From positions 45,384 through 109,383 of the forward strand of contig NZ_WTLI01000020.1 in NCBI RefSeq assembly GCF_011421635.1: a stretch of DNA of 64,000 bases. The letters are read 5' to 3'. Below the pieces are notes generated by a model that was given only the letters and a program-made list of their open reading frames with translations, had not been told where the DNA came from and ran no database searches. Within the stretch, counting starts at the first letter, position 1; each line of letters opens with the position of its first letter. Positions 33,257-43,233 of the stretch are shown here, in pieces. A program made the position numbers and the translations under genes. Source of the DNA: Paenibacillus turpanensis (GTDB lineage Bacteria; Bacillota; Bacilli; Paenibacillales; YIM-B00363).

Positions 33257-35068
33257 ATGTGGAACAAAATTCTCCAGTGGAACACGCTGCGCAATCAAAT
33301 TTTGTTTGGGTTTGTGGCTGTGATGATGGTTGTTTTGCTGAGCGTCGGGGTGGTCACCTTCAGCTCCGTCTCGAATTTGCTGAAAGATAAAGCGGAGAAG
33401 CAGATGAGGCAAACGGCGGTGCAAGCCAACGGGCGGCTGGAAGCCCTGCTCAATCAGATCGAAACGTTAACGACACAAGCGGTTAACGACTCCTATCTGC
33501 AGCAGCTGCTGCTATCCATTGCGAACGGAAACCCGGAAAGCTTTAATCAACGCCAAGCGCTGCTGCAGCTTGCGAATAATATCCAAGCTTATTCACATGG
33601 GGTGAGCAGTGTGGAGCTGTTTACGAGTGATTTTAGGCGGCTTTTTCCTCTCGATGAGCAGCGCCTGACGGATCGGCTGGAACGGGAATGGATTGACGTG
33701 GCTGACCGGGAAAAGGGAAGGCTGGTGTGGATCGGGATCGATCCCAAAGACCCGGATTCGGTGCTGGCGATTCGGCGGATCAATCTGGTCGACCGCTGGT
33801 TTAACAATGGCGGCTACTTGCTTGTCCGTTTGAATCCATCGTACTTTAATCTTCAATCTCCGCTAGCCTCGAGTGCGGACCATCCGGAGATGATGCTGCT
33901 GGTGGACCGCGATTCCAATCCTATCTTAACCGGGGATGGCCATGCTTATCATTTGGACGAGCTGCTGCATGCGGAATCTCAAACGGTAACGCTGGGAGAG
34001 CAGCAGTATGTTGTCGTTAGGCAGGCATCCGAGCGGACGGGCTGGACACTCATGATTTTGTATCCGGTAAGCGCTATCACCGACGGCATAACGGTGCTCC
34101 GCTCGGCGGTGCTTGCTTCGGGCGGCTTGGGGATGCTGCTGTCGTTTATATTAACGTTTTTGCTTTCTACGATGATCACGCGGCCGATACTGCGGCTGAT
34201 GCGAGCGATGCGGAATACAAGGCAGGGCGTCCTCACGCCGAATCCGCATCCGTCCTTTACAGCGGAGCTGAATGATCTGAATACGACCTACAACCAGATG
34301 GTTGATCATATGAACGGTCTCATTAAACAAGTGTACGAAGAAGAGGTTTTGCGAAGCCGGTCGGAAATGCAGGCCCTGCAGGCGCAAATCAATCCTCATT
34401 TTTTATACAACACTTTGGAGGCTCTTTACTGGTCGCTGCAGGTGCGTGACCAGGAGGAGCTGGCGGAGCTCGTAATCGCGATGTCCGAGCTGTTCCGGTA
34501 CGTCATAAGCCGGCCGGGCAAAGAGGAGGAATGGGTCGCTCTCGGCAAGGAGCTTGAGCATATTGAGCGCTATTTGCGAATCATGAGCGTGCGGTTCGGC
34601 AAACGGCTTTCGTGGTCGATTCACGCGCCGGATGAATACCGGATGATCGGTATCCCTAAGCTTTTGATCCAGCCGCTTGTTGAAAATGCGATCCTTCATG
34701 GAGTCGAAGGCAAAATGGGGGGCGGTACGATTGAAATTCGCATTGAACCGGTAACCGAAGAGGGGGCGGGGAACTGCCTGCGGGTGCGGGTACGGGATAA
34801 TGGACCGGGGATGACTCCGGAAAAGCTTCAAGCGCTTCAAGCTTGCTTGGAACATAAAAGTGCAGCCGAGTCTGCCAAAGGCACCGGCATGGGAATTACG
34901 AATGTACATCGGCGGGTGCAGCTATCTTACCCTTCCTTGGCGGAGCAGGCTTCGGGTTTACGCATAGAGAGCCGCGCCGGTGAAGGCACGATGGTGAGTT
35001 TCCATATCGCGGTTACAGAGGAGGATACGTATGCTGGGGACAGGAAAAACGATTCTAATCGTGGATGA
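33257..35068 (+). CDS. YesM-type sensor histidine kinase
   Basis: Membrane sensor kinase of 603 residues; AGGTGGAGGG lies upstream of the ATG. Helix 1 is near residues 14-36, an extracellular sensor region follows, helix 2 is near 280-302, then a HAMP domain. The phospho-acceptor His is in the motif AQINPHFLYNTLEALYW, diagnostic of the His_kinase (LytS/YesM) class. The ATPase domain has the N box ENAILHG and DNGPGM. It overlaps its regulator gene. In Paenibacillus and Bacillus such pairs sense extracellular oligosaccharides and control adjacent CUT1 importers; here xylo-oligosaccharide is likely because the operon ends in a xylosidase. Confidence 0.93.
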   Translation: MWNKILQWNTLRNQILFGFVAVMMVVLLSVGVVTFSSVSNLLKDKAEKQMRQTAVQANGRLEALLNQIETLTTQAVNDSYLQQLLLSIANGNPESFNQRQALLQLANNIQAYSHGVSSVELFTSDFRRLFPLDEQRLTDRLEREWIDVADREKGRLVWIGIDPKDPDSVLAIRRINLVDRWFNNGGYLLVRLNPSYFNLQSPLASSADHPEMMLLVDRDSNPILTGDGHAYHLDELLHAESQTVTLGEQQYVVVRQASERTGWTLMILYPVSAITDGITVLRSAVLASGGLGMLLSFILTFLLSTMITRPILRLMRAMRNTRQGVLTPNPHPSFTAELNDLNTTYNQMVDHMNGLIKQVYEEEVLRSRSEMQALQAQINPHFLYNTLEALYWSLQVRDQEELAELVIAMSELFRYVISRPGKEEEWVALGKELEHIERYLRIMSVRFGKRLSWSIHAPDEYRMIGIPKLLIQPLVENAILHGVEGKMGGGTIEIRIEPVTEEGAGNCLRVRVRDNGPGMTPEKLQALQACLEHKSAAESAKGTGMGITNVHRRVQLSYPSLAEQASGLRIESRAGEGTMVSFHIAVTEEDTYAGDRKNDSNRG

Positions 35069-35828
35069 CGAGCCGTTAACACGCAGCGGCATTCACAAGA
35101 CGCTGGAGACATGGTCAGCAGGAAAATACAAGATATTATCGACCGATAACGGGGCCGAAGCGCTTGAGATCATCCGCAGCCAGGTCATAAACCTGCTGAT
35201 AACCGATATCCGAATGCCCGAAATTACCGGACTTCAGCTGGTTGAATCGATGCAGAAGAGGGGGCAGAAGCCGGTAGTGATCGTCATTTCCGGGCACGCC
35301 GACTTTCATTATGCCCAATCGGCGCTCCAGCTGGGTGTCGTGAATTATTTGGTGAAGCCGATCCAAAAGCGAAAGCTACTGGAAGCAGTGGAAGGGGCGC
35401 TGCAGATTGAAGAGGAGTGGGAGCGTGTAGAGACGCTCGAGAGAATGGCCGATCCGCAGCTTCTTCAGGCGAAGCTGGAATCCCAGCAATACAGCGAGCC
35501 GGTGCAGCAGGCCGTGCGTTATGTTGAGCAGCATTTGCAGGAGCCGCTGGGCATGCGTGAGGTAGCCATGCACATTCATCTGAATCCAAGCTATTTCAGT
35601 GCTCTGTTTAAGGAGCAGACGGGATTCACCTTCAGTGAGTATGTTACGCGTAGCCGCCTGCAGCGGGCCAAGGAGCTGCTGCTTCAGACAAGGCTGCCGA
35701 TCAGCGATATTGCGGAGCAGGTCGGGTATCAGACGCCGAAATATTTTATAAAGCTGTTTAAGGAATACGAGGGGAAAAGCCCGAGCCAGTTTCGCAAGGA
35801 GCTGAAGCAGGAGGACGACGAAATCTAA
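35031..35828 (+). CDS. YesN-type response regulator (REC + AraC HTH)
   Basis: Response regulator of 265 residues whose start overlaps the kinase gene by 38 bp. The receiver domain has the acidic pair Asp12-Asp13 and phosphorylation Asp59 (LLITDIRMPE). The C-terminal AraC domain (about 160-260) has two HTH motifs (LGMREVAMHIHLNPSYFSAL and ISDIAEQVGYQTPKYF). It is shorter than most YesN proteins because the middle linker is short. Probably activates the binding protein, permease and xylosidase genes behind it. Confidence 0.93.
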   Translation: MLGTGKTILIVDDEPLTRSGIHKTLETWSAGKYKILSTDNGAEALEIIRSQVINLLITDIRMPEITGLQLVESMQKRGQKPVVIVISGHADFHYAQSALQLGVVNYLVKPIQKRKLLEAVEGALQIEEEWERVETLERMADPQLLQAKLESQQYSEPVQQAVRYVEQHLQEPLGMREVAMHIHLNPSYFSALFKEQTGFTFSEYVTRSRLQRAKELLLQTRLPISDIAEQVGYQTPKYFIKLFKEYEGKSPSQFRKELKQEDDEI

Positions 35829-35874
35829 AAATTGTGGAACTTTACCCGATGGTCGTTACCTTATTTCCGATTGA

Positions 35875-35888
35875 TGAAAGCGCTACAA
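35875..35888 (+). promoter_or_regulatory. Possible cre-like site before the binding-protein gene
   Basis: TGAAAGCGCTACAA keeps the cre core (TGAAAGCGCT) but fails at the 3' end. It lies 41 bp before the binding-protein start and overlaps the first of two TACAATAAA repeats that could include a -10 element. Confidence 0.35.
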
Positions 35889-35928
35889 TAAAAACGGTTA
35901 CAATAAAGCGCTTAGGGGGAATTAGAAA

Positions 35929-37269
35929 ATGTCAAAAAAAGCGGTTACAACACTGCTTGCCCTAACATTGGGCATGGCTTCCGTATTGGCGGGCTGTGGC
36001 GGTAAGGAATCCGGTCAGACGGGCGGAGAAACTGGCGGTCAAACAGGCGGTGCCCAGCCGGCGCAGAAAACAACGATCAAGATGATGCATCTATGGCCGC
36101 AGGGCAGCTCGGCGACACAAAATAAAATCGTAAATGACATTATCAAGGAATACACCGCGGCAAATCCCGGTGTGACGGTGGAGCAAGAGGTATTGGAAAA
36201 CGAGCAGTACAAAAACAAAATGAAGGTCCTCTCCACCTCGAATCAGCTTCCGGATGTCGGCTTTACGTGGGCAGCCGGTTACATGGAGCCTTATGTAAAA
36301 GGGGATATGTTTGCCCCGCTTGACGATTTGCTGCAGGGCGACCTCAAGGACAAGTTCGTGAAGGGTACAACGGATGCATACGCGTTTAGCGGAAAAACGT
36401 ACTCGCTGCCGGTTGAGCTGAATATCGTTCCGGTTTATTACAACAAGGGTATTTTCGCGAAGTACAACCTGGAGGTACCGAAAACCTACGAGGAATTTAA
36501 AAATGTCGTGAAGACGCTGAGTGACAACAAGGTGACGGCGATTGCCCTCGGCAATAAGGACCGCTGGACCGGATCGCTCTGGTATATGTATCTGGCCGAC
36601 CGGATCGGCGGACCGGAAACGCTGAAGAAAGCGATTGACCGCAGCGGCTCCTTTAATGATCCGAGCTTGATTAAAGCCGCTCAGGAAATCCAGTGGCTTG
36701 TCGACACGAACGCTTTTAACAAAGGCTTTAACGGTCTTTCGAATGATGAAGGAAAAGCGGAATTCATGAACGGCAAAGCTGCGATGTATATGATGGGCAC
36801 GTGGGAGCTGCCGAACTATACGACGAATAAGGACGTTCCTCAGGACTTTAAGGACCAAATCGGATTCTTCAAGTTCCCGACAGTGGATGGCGGTAAAGGA
36901 AACATTGAAAGCTGGGTTGGCGGTCCGGGCGTAGGCTTGTTCGTTTCCAACAATTCGAAGGTAAAGGAAGAAGCGAAAAAATTCGTCAGCTTCTTTGTCC
37001 AGAAGTGGGGCGAGCATGCGATTACCGAAGCGGGTGTAATTCCTGCTACGAAGGTGGATACGTCCAAGGTACAGCTGCCAAAAATGTATATCGATTTGCT
37101 GAATGAGCTGAATAAGGCAAGCAACATTACGTTGTTCGCCGATGTGCAAATGAAGCCGGCTTCCGCAGAAGTGCATCTGAACATGATTCAAGCGCTGTAC
37201 GGCAAAGCCGTCACTCCGGAGGACTTTGTTCAGAAGCATGAAGAGGCTCTAGCCAAAGACGCGAAGTAA
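35929..37269 (+). CDS. ABC sugar-binding lipoprotein (family 1) of the xyloside operon
   Basis: Solute-binding lipoprotein of 446 residues, lipobox VLAGC with Cys23 lipidated, and TTAGGGGGA before the ATG. The mature N-terminus is Gly/Thr/Gln-rich. The fold is the family 1 (MalE-like) type and is unrelated in detail to the two LplA-like binding proteins further left. It sits between the YesM/YesN pair and two permeases, so it should deliver the oligosaccharide, likely xylo-oligosaccharide, that the GH52 enzyme hydrolyses. Confidence 0.92.
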   Translation: MSKKAVTTLLALTLGMASVLAGCGGKESGQTGGETGGQTGGAQPAQKTTIKMMHLWPQGSSATQNKIVNDIIKEYTAANPGVTVEQEVLENEQYKNKMKVLSTSNQLPDVGFTWAAGYMEPYVKGDMFAPLDDLLQGDLKDKFVKGTTDAYAFSGKTYSLPVELNIVPVYYNKGIFAKYNLEVPKTYEEFKNVVKTLSDNKVTAIALGNKDRWTGSLWYMYLADRIGGPETLKKAIDRSGSFNDPSLIKAAQEIQWLVDTNAFNKGFNGLSNDEGKAEFMNGKAAMYMMGTWELPNYTTNKDVPQDFKDQIGFFKFPTVDGGKGNIESWVGGPGVGLFVSNNSKVKEEAKKFVSFFVQKWGEHAITEAGVIPATKVDTSKVQLPKMYIDLLNELNKASNITLFADVQMKPASAEVHLNMIQALYGKAVTPEDFVQKHEEALAKDAK

Positions 37270-37424
37270 CCTGAAGCAAGCGGATTAGCGGCAAACCGCC
37301 GGCTGCAGTGGGCTGTGCGGGTGGTCGCAGAAACATAGGGGGAACGGGCATATCAACCAACGCGATATGTCCGTTTCTTATATCGGAGAATATTGGAATA
37401 GCGGAGAGAGGGGAGAGACTACCC

Positions 37425-38306
37425 ATGGATAAAGTGATGTCCAACAAAGGGATTATCGCCTTATATGTACTGCCGGCTTTACTGCTTGTCCTGGCCCTGA
37501 TCTATATGCCCATTGTGTTAACGGGTTATTACGGTCTCATGAAATGGGACGGGGTCAGTCCGATGACCTTTATCGGTCTTGAAAATTACAAAAATCTCAT
37601 TCAGGACGAATTGTTCTGGAATAGCGTGAAGCATTCGTTTCTGTTAGCGGTCTTTTCGACGCTCAGCCTCGGTCTGTATTTGCTTGTCGCTCTCGTGCTT
37701 TCCGGGCAAATCCGCGGTGCAAATACGTTCCGTAAAATTTATTTGATTCCGATGCTGCTTTCGTCGGTAGCGATTGCACAATTATGGTTGAAAATTTTCC
37801 ATCCGACAAACGGTGTGCTGAATCATACGCTATCGGCTCTGGGGTTTGAAAATACTCCCGCATGGCTGGCGGATCCTTCCATTGTGCTGTACGCCATTTT
37901 TATTCCGGTGCTTTGGCAGTATGCGGGCTTTTATATTTTGATTTATTATGCGGCTCTGAAAAATGTGCCTACCTCCCTGGTTGAGGCGGCGCGAATTGAC
38001 GGTGCGGGGCCGTGGCGCATTGCATTTTCCATCCGAGTCCCTTTGATCATGGAGGTTATCAAGGTAACGATTGTCTTAGCGGTCGTCGGCTCCTTAAAGT
38101 ATTTTGACCTCATCTATGTGATGACGGGTGGAGGACCGAACGGCGCCAGTGAGGTGATGGCCTCTTATATGTACCGTAAGGCCTTTAGCGGCTACGACTT
38201 CGGCTATGCAAGTGCAATCGGCTTTTTCCTGCTGCTGATTTGTTTGGTGGTGACCTGGCTCATTCGCAAAGCAACCGCAACGAAGGACAATATTCAATAT
38301 TCGTAA
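37425..38306 (+). CDS. ABC sugar permease 1 of the xyloside operon (UgpA type)
   Basis: CUT1 permease of 293 residues, about six helices. The ATG at 37425 follows GAGAGGGGAGAG; an in-frame ATG at 37308 would add 39 non-hydrophobic residues. The EAA loop is LVEAARIDGAGPWRIAFSIRVP near residues 186-206. It pairs with the next permease. As in the first importer, no ATPase is encoded. Confidence 0.93.
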   Translation: MDKVMSNKGIIALYVLPALLLVLALIYMPIVLTGYYGLMKWDGVSPMTFIGLENYKNLIQDELFWNSVKHSFLLAVFSTLSLGLYLLVALVLSGQIRGANTFRKIYLIPMLLSSVAIAQLWLKIFHPTNGVLNHTLSALGFENTPAWLADPSIVLYAIFIPVLWQYAGFYILIYYAALKNVPTSLVEAARIDGAGPWRIAFSIRVPLIMEVIKVTIVLAVVGSLKYFDLIYVMTGGGPNGASEVMASYMYRKAFSGYDFGYASAIGFFLLLICLVVTWLIRKATATKDNIQYS

Positions 38307-38327
38307 ATGGAAGGGAGGAGGCTGGGC

Positions 38328-39209
38328 ATGGTAACGCAGCAAATTGGGAATAGAACGGCAGCGGGGGTTTCGAAGCAGAAGCAACCCGGGCGGCTTGGCT
38401 ACGGCGTCTTGTACATCATACTGACGGCAGTTGCTTTGCTGCAGGTGCTGCCGATTGTTTGGCTCATGCTGTTTTCGCTTAAAAATAATCAAGAAATTTT
38501 TAATTTGGCGCCCTTTGCATTGCCGGAACAATTCCGTTGGGAAAATTACGCGAAGGTTTGGACCTCCGGGAATATTAGCCTTTACTTTTTTAATAGTGTA
38601 TGGATGACGGCGGCTTCGGTGCTGCTGACCGTGCTGCTGGGCAGCTTTGTTACCTTCGCGGTGACGCGTATGCGCTGGAAGCTGCAGCCGCTGGTGCTGG
38701 GGCTGTTTATGATCGGGTTGATGATTCCGGTGCATTCCACGCTCATTCCGCTGTTCAGCTTGTTTAATAAGCTTCAGCTCATTAACCATCCGCTTTCCGT
38801 CATTCTGACTTACATTGCCTTCAATTTGCCGATTACGATGATGATTATGCTCGGTTTTTATTATACGCTTCCGCGCGAGGTCGAGGAGGCGGCGGTCATG
38901 GACGGCTGCTCGATAAACCGCATGTTTTTTAGCATCACGCTGCCGATCACGGCTTCGGTCATTTCTACAGCCGTGATCATCAATATGATTTACAACTGGA
39001 ACGAGTTTATTTTTGTAAACACGTTTATCAGCTCTGACAGCTACAAGACCTTGACGGTTGGCATCCAAAACTTCATCGGCCAGTATACGACGGATTGGGG
39101 AGCCATCGGCGCCACGCTGATGATCAGCATCATTCCGATTCTTGCAGCGTTCCTGCTGCTCAGCAACCGGATCGTGGAAGGCATTGCCGCAGGCTCGGTC
39201 AAGGGATAA
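38328..39209 (+). CDS. ABC sugar permease 2 of the xyloside operon (UgpE type)
   Basis: CUT1 permease of 293 residues. The ATG at 38328 is 8 bp after GGGAGGAGG; an earlier ATG at 38307 directly follows the previous stop but has no binding site. The EAA loop is EVEEAAVMDGCSINRMFFSITLP near the end of the protein, and the C-terminus has the usual GSVKG. Forms the channel with permease 1. Confidence 0.93.
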   Translation: MVTQQIGNRTAAGVSKQKQPGRLGYGVLYIILTAVALLQVLPIVWLMLFSLKNNQEIFNLAPFALPEQFRWENYAKVWTSGNISLYFFNSVWMTAASVLLTVLLGSFVTFAVTRMRWKLQPLVLGLFMIGLMIPVHSTLIPLFSLFNKLQLINHPLSVILTYIAFNLPITMMIMLGFYYTLPREVEEAAVMDGCSINRMFFSITLPITASVISTAVIINMIYNWNEFIFVNTFISSDSYKTLTVGIQNFIGQYTTDWGAIGATLMISIIPILAAFLLLSNRIVEGIAAGSVKG

Positions 39210-39263
39210 AAACCTGGGAGGCCAGAGCGCGCCTCGTATTATGCTTATAAAGGAGATGGAGTT

Positions 39264-41378
39264 ATGCCAGCCAATCGTTTTTTTAACGCGCATCACGCTC
39301 CAATCGGAGCATTCAGCAGCTTTACGTTGGGCTTTCCCGGCAATGGGGGTGGGCTTGACCTCGAGCTGGGACGCTCGCCGAAGCAAAATGTATATATCGG
39401 CGTAGAGTCGAAGGATCAAGCGGGAATTTATGAAGCGCTGCCGTTCTTTGAATATGTCGAGGATGAGAGCAAGCGCTACGACATCGAGAATCCCGATCCG
39501 GAGCCCAACAAACCAAAGATCATCCTGCCTTTTGCCAAGGATGACGTTCAGCGTGACTTCCGGCTTGGCACGGACACATGGAAAGCCGGAGACGTTATCT
39601 TTACGATTTACTCCAAGGTACAAGGAGTACCCAATCCGGCTTCCGCATCCGATGAGGAGCTCAAGCTCGCGATTGTGCCTGCGGTGCTTGCCGAGCTAAC
39701 GATCGATAATACGGGCGGTACTGCGAGCCGCCGGGCGTTCTTTGGCTATCAGGGCAGCGATCCTTACAGCTCGATGCGTCGGCTCGATGACACCAGCGAA
39801 GCGCTTAGCGGGGTAGGGCAAGGCCGTCTCACCGGCATTGCAGCTTCGAGCGGCGAGACGGCTTCGGCTCTGCATTTCAGCCTGGAAAACATACTGCTGA
39901 CCCCGCTCAAGGAGAATTGGACCTTTGGCTTGGGCGCCGTCGGCGCGCTGGTGATGGATGTGCCTGCCGGAGAGTGCCGTACTTACCGCTTCGCGATCGG
40001 TTTCCACCGCTCGGGCTACGTGACGGCCGGCATGGACGCGTCGTATTACTACACGCGTTACTTCCGCAATATCGAAGAGGTACTGACGTATTCGCTTGAG
40101 CGATTCGATGAGATCAAAGCTCTGGCGGAGCAGTCCAATGCTCTCGTCGACGATTCCGGACTATCGGAAGACCAAAAATTTATGCTGGCTCATTCAATAC
40201 GCAGCTACTACGGCTCTACTCAGCTGCTTGAAGCTGAGGGTAAGCCGTTCTGGATTGTTAATGAAGGCGAGTACCGCATGATGAACACGTTCGATTTAAC
40301 CGTCGATCAGCTGTTTTATGAGCTGAAGGTGAACCCGTGGACGGTGAAAAACGAGCTGGATATGTTCGTTGAGCGGTACAGTTACGAGGATAAGGTCCGC
40401 TTCCCGGGAGATGAAACGGAATATCCAGGCGGACTAAGCTTCACGCATGATATGGGCGTAGCGAATACGCTGTCCCGCAAGCATTATTCTTCCTATGAGC
40501 TGTACGGCATCGACGGCTGCTTTTCGCATATGACTCATGAGCAGCTGGTCAACTGGATCCTGTGCGGAGCAGTGTATGTGACGCAGACGGGGGATCAGAC
40601 TTGGCTTAAGTCGAACGTATCCATCTTTGAGCGCTGCTTCGAAAGCATGCTGAACCGCGATCATCCCGATCCGGCGCAGCGAAATGGCATCATGGGCTTG
40701 GACAGCAGCCGCGTCATGGGCGGAGCGGAAATCACCACCTACGACAGTCTGGATGTGTCCTTGGGACAGGCGCGCAACAATATTTATCTCGCGGGCAAAT
40801 GCTGGGCTGCGTATGTAGCACTGGAAAAGCTGTTCCGCGGGCAGGGCCTTGACGCCTTAGCGGAGTCTGCCGGCGAGCAGGCCCGCAAATGCGCGAATAC
40901 GATGGTCAGCCATGTGACGGAAGGCGGCTATATTCCAGCTGTCATCGGCGAGGGCAACGATTCGAAAATTATTCCGGCCATCGAGGGACTCGTATTCCCT
41001 TATTTCACCGATTGCCGTGAAGCGCTTGATCCGAATGGAGCTTATGCCGATTATATTGCCGCTCTTAAACGTCATTTGGATACGGTGCTGCAGGACGGAA
41101 TCTGCTTGTTTGCGGATGGCGGCTGGAAAATCTCCTCAACCAGCAACAATTCCTGGCTGAGCAAAATTTATTTGTGCCAATTTATCGCTAGGCACATCCT
41201 TGGTCTGGAGTGGGATGAGCGCGGAGCTGCGGCGGATGCCGCACACGTCAAATGGCTCACGCACCCGACGCTTTCCATCTGGAGCTGGAGCGATCAGATT
41301 ATTTCGGGTGAAATTGCGGGCAGCAAATACTATCCGCGCGGAGTAACCAGCATTCTTTGGCTGGAGGAACAGAAATAG
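39264..41378 (+). CDS. xynB: GH52 beta-xylosidase
   Basis: Intracellular enzyme of 704 residues without a signal peptide; AAAGGAGATGG lies before the ATG. It is colinear with Geobacillus stearothermophilus XynB2, beginning FFNAHHAPIGAF and ending YYPRGVTSILWLEE. The nucleophile is expected at Glu334 in VNEGEYRMMN (E335 in XynB2), and the acid is an Asp in the GLDSSRVMGGAEITTYDSLDV region. It splits xylobiose and short xylo-oligosaccharides to xylose. Last gene of the sensor-transporter operon, which fixes the likely substrate of that importer. Confidence 0.96.
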   Translation: MPANRFFNAHHAPIGAFSSFTLGFPGNGGGLDLELGRSPKQNVYIGVESKDQAGIYEALPFFEYVEDESKRYDIENPDPEPNKPKIILPFAKDDVQRDFRLGTDTWKAGDVIFTIYSKVQGVPNPASASDEELKLAIVPAVLAELTIDNTGGTASRRAFFGYQGSDPYSSMRRLDDTSEALSGVGQGRLTGIAASSGETASALHFSLENILLTPLKENWTFGLGAVGALVMDVPAGECRTYRFAIGFHRSGYVTAGMDASYYYTRYFRNIEEVLTYSLERFDEIKALAEQSNALVDDSGLSEDQKFMLAHSIRSYYGSTQLLEAEGKPFWIVNEGEYRMMNTFDLTVDQLFYELKVNPWTVKNELDMFVERYSYEDKVRFPGDETEYPGGLSFTHDMGVANTLSRKHYSSYELYGIDGCFSHMTHEQLVNWILCGAVYVTQTGDQTWLKSNVSIFERCFESMLNRDHPDPAQRNGIMGLDSSRVMGGAEITTYDSLDVSLGQARNNIYLAGKCWAAYVALEKLFRGQGLDALAESAGEQARKCANTMVSHVTEGGYIPAVIGEGNDSKIIPAIEGLVFPYFTDCREALDPNGAYADYIAALKRHLDTVLQDGICLFADGGWKISSTSNNSWLSKIYLCQFIARHILGLEWDERGAAADAAHVKWLTHPTLSIWSWSDQIISGEIAGSKYYPRGVTSILWLEEQK

Positions 41379-41393
41379 AAAAATAGAGTGAAG

Positions 41394-41449
41394 GCCGCTG
41401 CGGCTTCGTGAAACGAGGAGGGATCGTTTCCGGGCTGCGGCGTTTTTTT
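41394..41449 (+). terminator. Terminator of the xyloside operon
   Basis: GCCGC...GCGGC arms with an inner GAAACG/CGTTTC stem, followed by seven T. Confidence 0.8.
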
Positions 41450-41531
41450 GCTCCTCATGCATTTGGAACCTTAAATCCCGGCCTGCGTATTATAAACGTT
41501 ATGATTAATGATGGAAGGAAGAGATAATGGA

Positions 41532-41969
41532 ATGAAAAAAATGATGATCTTGTTGCTAATTCTTTCGTCCATGTCATTGAGTGCCTGTTCTTTTCTAGAA
41601 GGGGCCAACCAATCCTTACAATACGCAGAGCAGGCAAAGGAACATCTTAATAAATTGACGAATTTCGCAGAACAAGCACCGCAAATGATTGAAGAAGCTT
41701 TAACGAATCCCGAGGCGAAGCAGAAGCTTGAAGCTCAGTTGATACAGTTGAAAAAGGATATCGAACAGTTTAATTTGATTAACGCTCCTCAGATTGCAAA
41801 GGATCTGCATCAACAATTGGTAGATAAAAATAAAGAATTGCTGCAAGAGATCAATAATGTATTGGCAGATGGTCATTTAGCATTGGATCAACTGGAGAAC
41901 TCACCCATCATTTCAACGATTAACGATATCACGAGCTTGATTAATCGAATTCAAAATTTAGGATTGTAA
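41532..41969 (+). CDS. DUF6376-family lipoprotein
   Basis: Small lipoprotein of 145 residues, lipobox LSAC with Cys19 lipidated; the ATG at 41532 follows GGAAGGAAGAG. After the anchor the protein is helical and rich in Gln, Glu and Asn (FLEGANQSLQYAEQAKEHLNKL, followed by NFAEQAPQMIEEA). This pattern fits the DUF6376 family of Bacillales lipoproteins, whose function is not known. No membrane partner is adjacent. Confidence 0.8.
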   Translation: MKKMMILLLILSSMSLSACSFLEGANQSLQYAEQAKEHLNKLTNFAEQAPQMIEEALTNPEAKQKLEAQLIQLKKDIEQFNLINAPQIAKDLHQQLVDKNKELLQEINNVLADGHLALDQLENSPIISTINDITSLINRIQNLGL

Positions 41970-41997
41970 AATTTGAACGATAGTTGAGTGCACACGG

Positions 41998-43221
41998 ATG
42001 AGTACAATTTTGTTATTAATCATTTATTTGGCCTTTATCAGCCTAGGCTTACCCGATTCCTTGCTCGGTGCATCCTGGCCTGTCATGCGGACGGACCTGG
42101 GAGCAGCAATGGGAACGGCGGGGTTGTTGTCGATGACGATTACCGTTGGCACGATTGCTTCCAGTTTAGTAAGCGGAGCCATTATTCGCCGGTTTGGTAC
42201 GGGACGCGTTACCCTGGTTAGTTGCATCATGACCGCCGGCGCTCTACTAGGTTTTTCCTATGCGCCATCGATAATTTGGCTGATCGTGTGTGCCATCCCG
42301 CTCGGACTTGGCGGAGGAGCAGTGGATGCCGGGCTCAACCATTATGTAGCAGCCCGTTACAAAGCTCATCACATGAGTTGGCTCCATTGCTTTTGGGGTG
42401 TCGGAGCGACGGCTGGTCCGATCATTATGGCCGCGTTCTTGTCCGGAAACGCCTCATGGAGGGGCGGATATCTAGCCGTAGCCGGAATGCAGTTCGCGTT
42501 AGTTCTACTGCTTTTCGTCACACTTCCGCTGTGGGGGCGCGTCGATGGGAAACACAACGCTGGCTTAGGTGGAGAGCAAGCGGAGGCGCAACCATTGCGA
42601 GATGACGCAGGGGCGCGTAAACCGCAGCACGCGAAGGGTGTTAAATATGCCTTGGCATCGTTTTTATTCTACTGCGGGGTCGAAACAACGGTGGGCTTGT
42701 GGGGCAGTACTTATCTGGTAAGAATAAAAGGACTGCCCGCCGATGAAGCCGCATTCTGGGTTTCGATTTATTTTGCGGGAATAACGATCGGAAGATTGAT
42801 CACCGGATTTGTCACATTCAAAATAGGCAATCAACCGTTGATCCGTGCTGGACAGATCACGGCGCTTGCCGGTGCGCTGCTTCTTCTGCTGCCGCTCCCG
42901 ACCGGCTTCACACTCAGCGGATTGCTCATTACGGGACTGGGGCTAGCGCCGATTTTTCCTAGCATGCTGCATGAGACGCCTGTTCGTTTCGGCGAGGCGC
43001 ACGCGCAGCGGATTATGGGCTATCAGATGGCCGTTGCCTATACAGGAAGTACGTTGATGCCTCCGCTGCTTGGGATGCTGGCGGGGTTCTCAAGTATAGG
43101 TATATTCCCGATCTACATCGTCATTATGGCTTCCGCCATGCTGCTGTTCTCGGAACGATTGAACCTCTTACTTAAGAGGAGGCATGAACGAGACGACACA
43201 ATCCAATCAATCCTAAAATAA
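41998..43221 (+). CDS. MFS transporter (fucose-permease-like)
   Basis: Major facilitator with 407 residues and about twelve helices. The N-terminal segment FISLGLPDSLLGASWPVM and GLGGGAVDAGLNHYVA are typical of the FucP/YfmO-like sugar MFS group. The ribosome site before the ATG is weak. It is 28 bp after the lipoprotein gene. The substrate cannot be inferred; sugar is plausible because of the neighbourhood. Confidence 0.88.
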   Translation: MSTILLLIIYLAFISLGLPDSLLGASWPVMRTDLGAAMGTAGLLSMTITVGTIASSLVSGAIIRRFGTGRVTLVSCIMTAGALLGFSYAPSIIWLIVCAIPLGLGGGAVDAGLNHYVAARYKAHHMSWLHCFWGVGATAGPIIMAAFLSGNASWRGGYLAVAGMQFALVLLLFVTLPLWGRVDGKHNAGLGGEQAEAQPLRDDAGARKPQHAKGVKYALASFLFYCGVETTVGLWGSTYLVRIKGLPADEAAFWVSIYFAGITIGRLITGFVTFKIGNQPLIRAGQITALAGALLLLLPLPTGFTLSGLLITGLGLAPIFPSMLHETPVRFGEAHAQRIMGYQMAVAYTGSTLMPPLLGMLAGFSSIGIFPIYIVIMASAMLLFSERLNLLLKRRHERDDTIQSILK

Positions 43222-43233
43222 AAAGAAACAATG

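Noticed and set aside
38094..39623. A 509-codon minus-strand open frame
   Set aside because: It runs antisense through two ABC permease genes and into the xylosidase gene; composition (many Arg, His, Gln) is that of a shadow frame.
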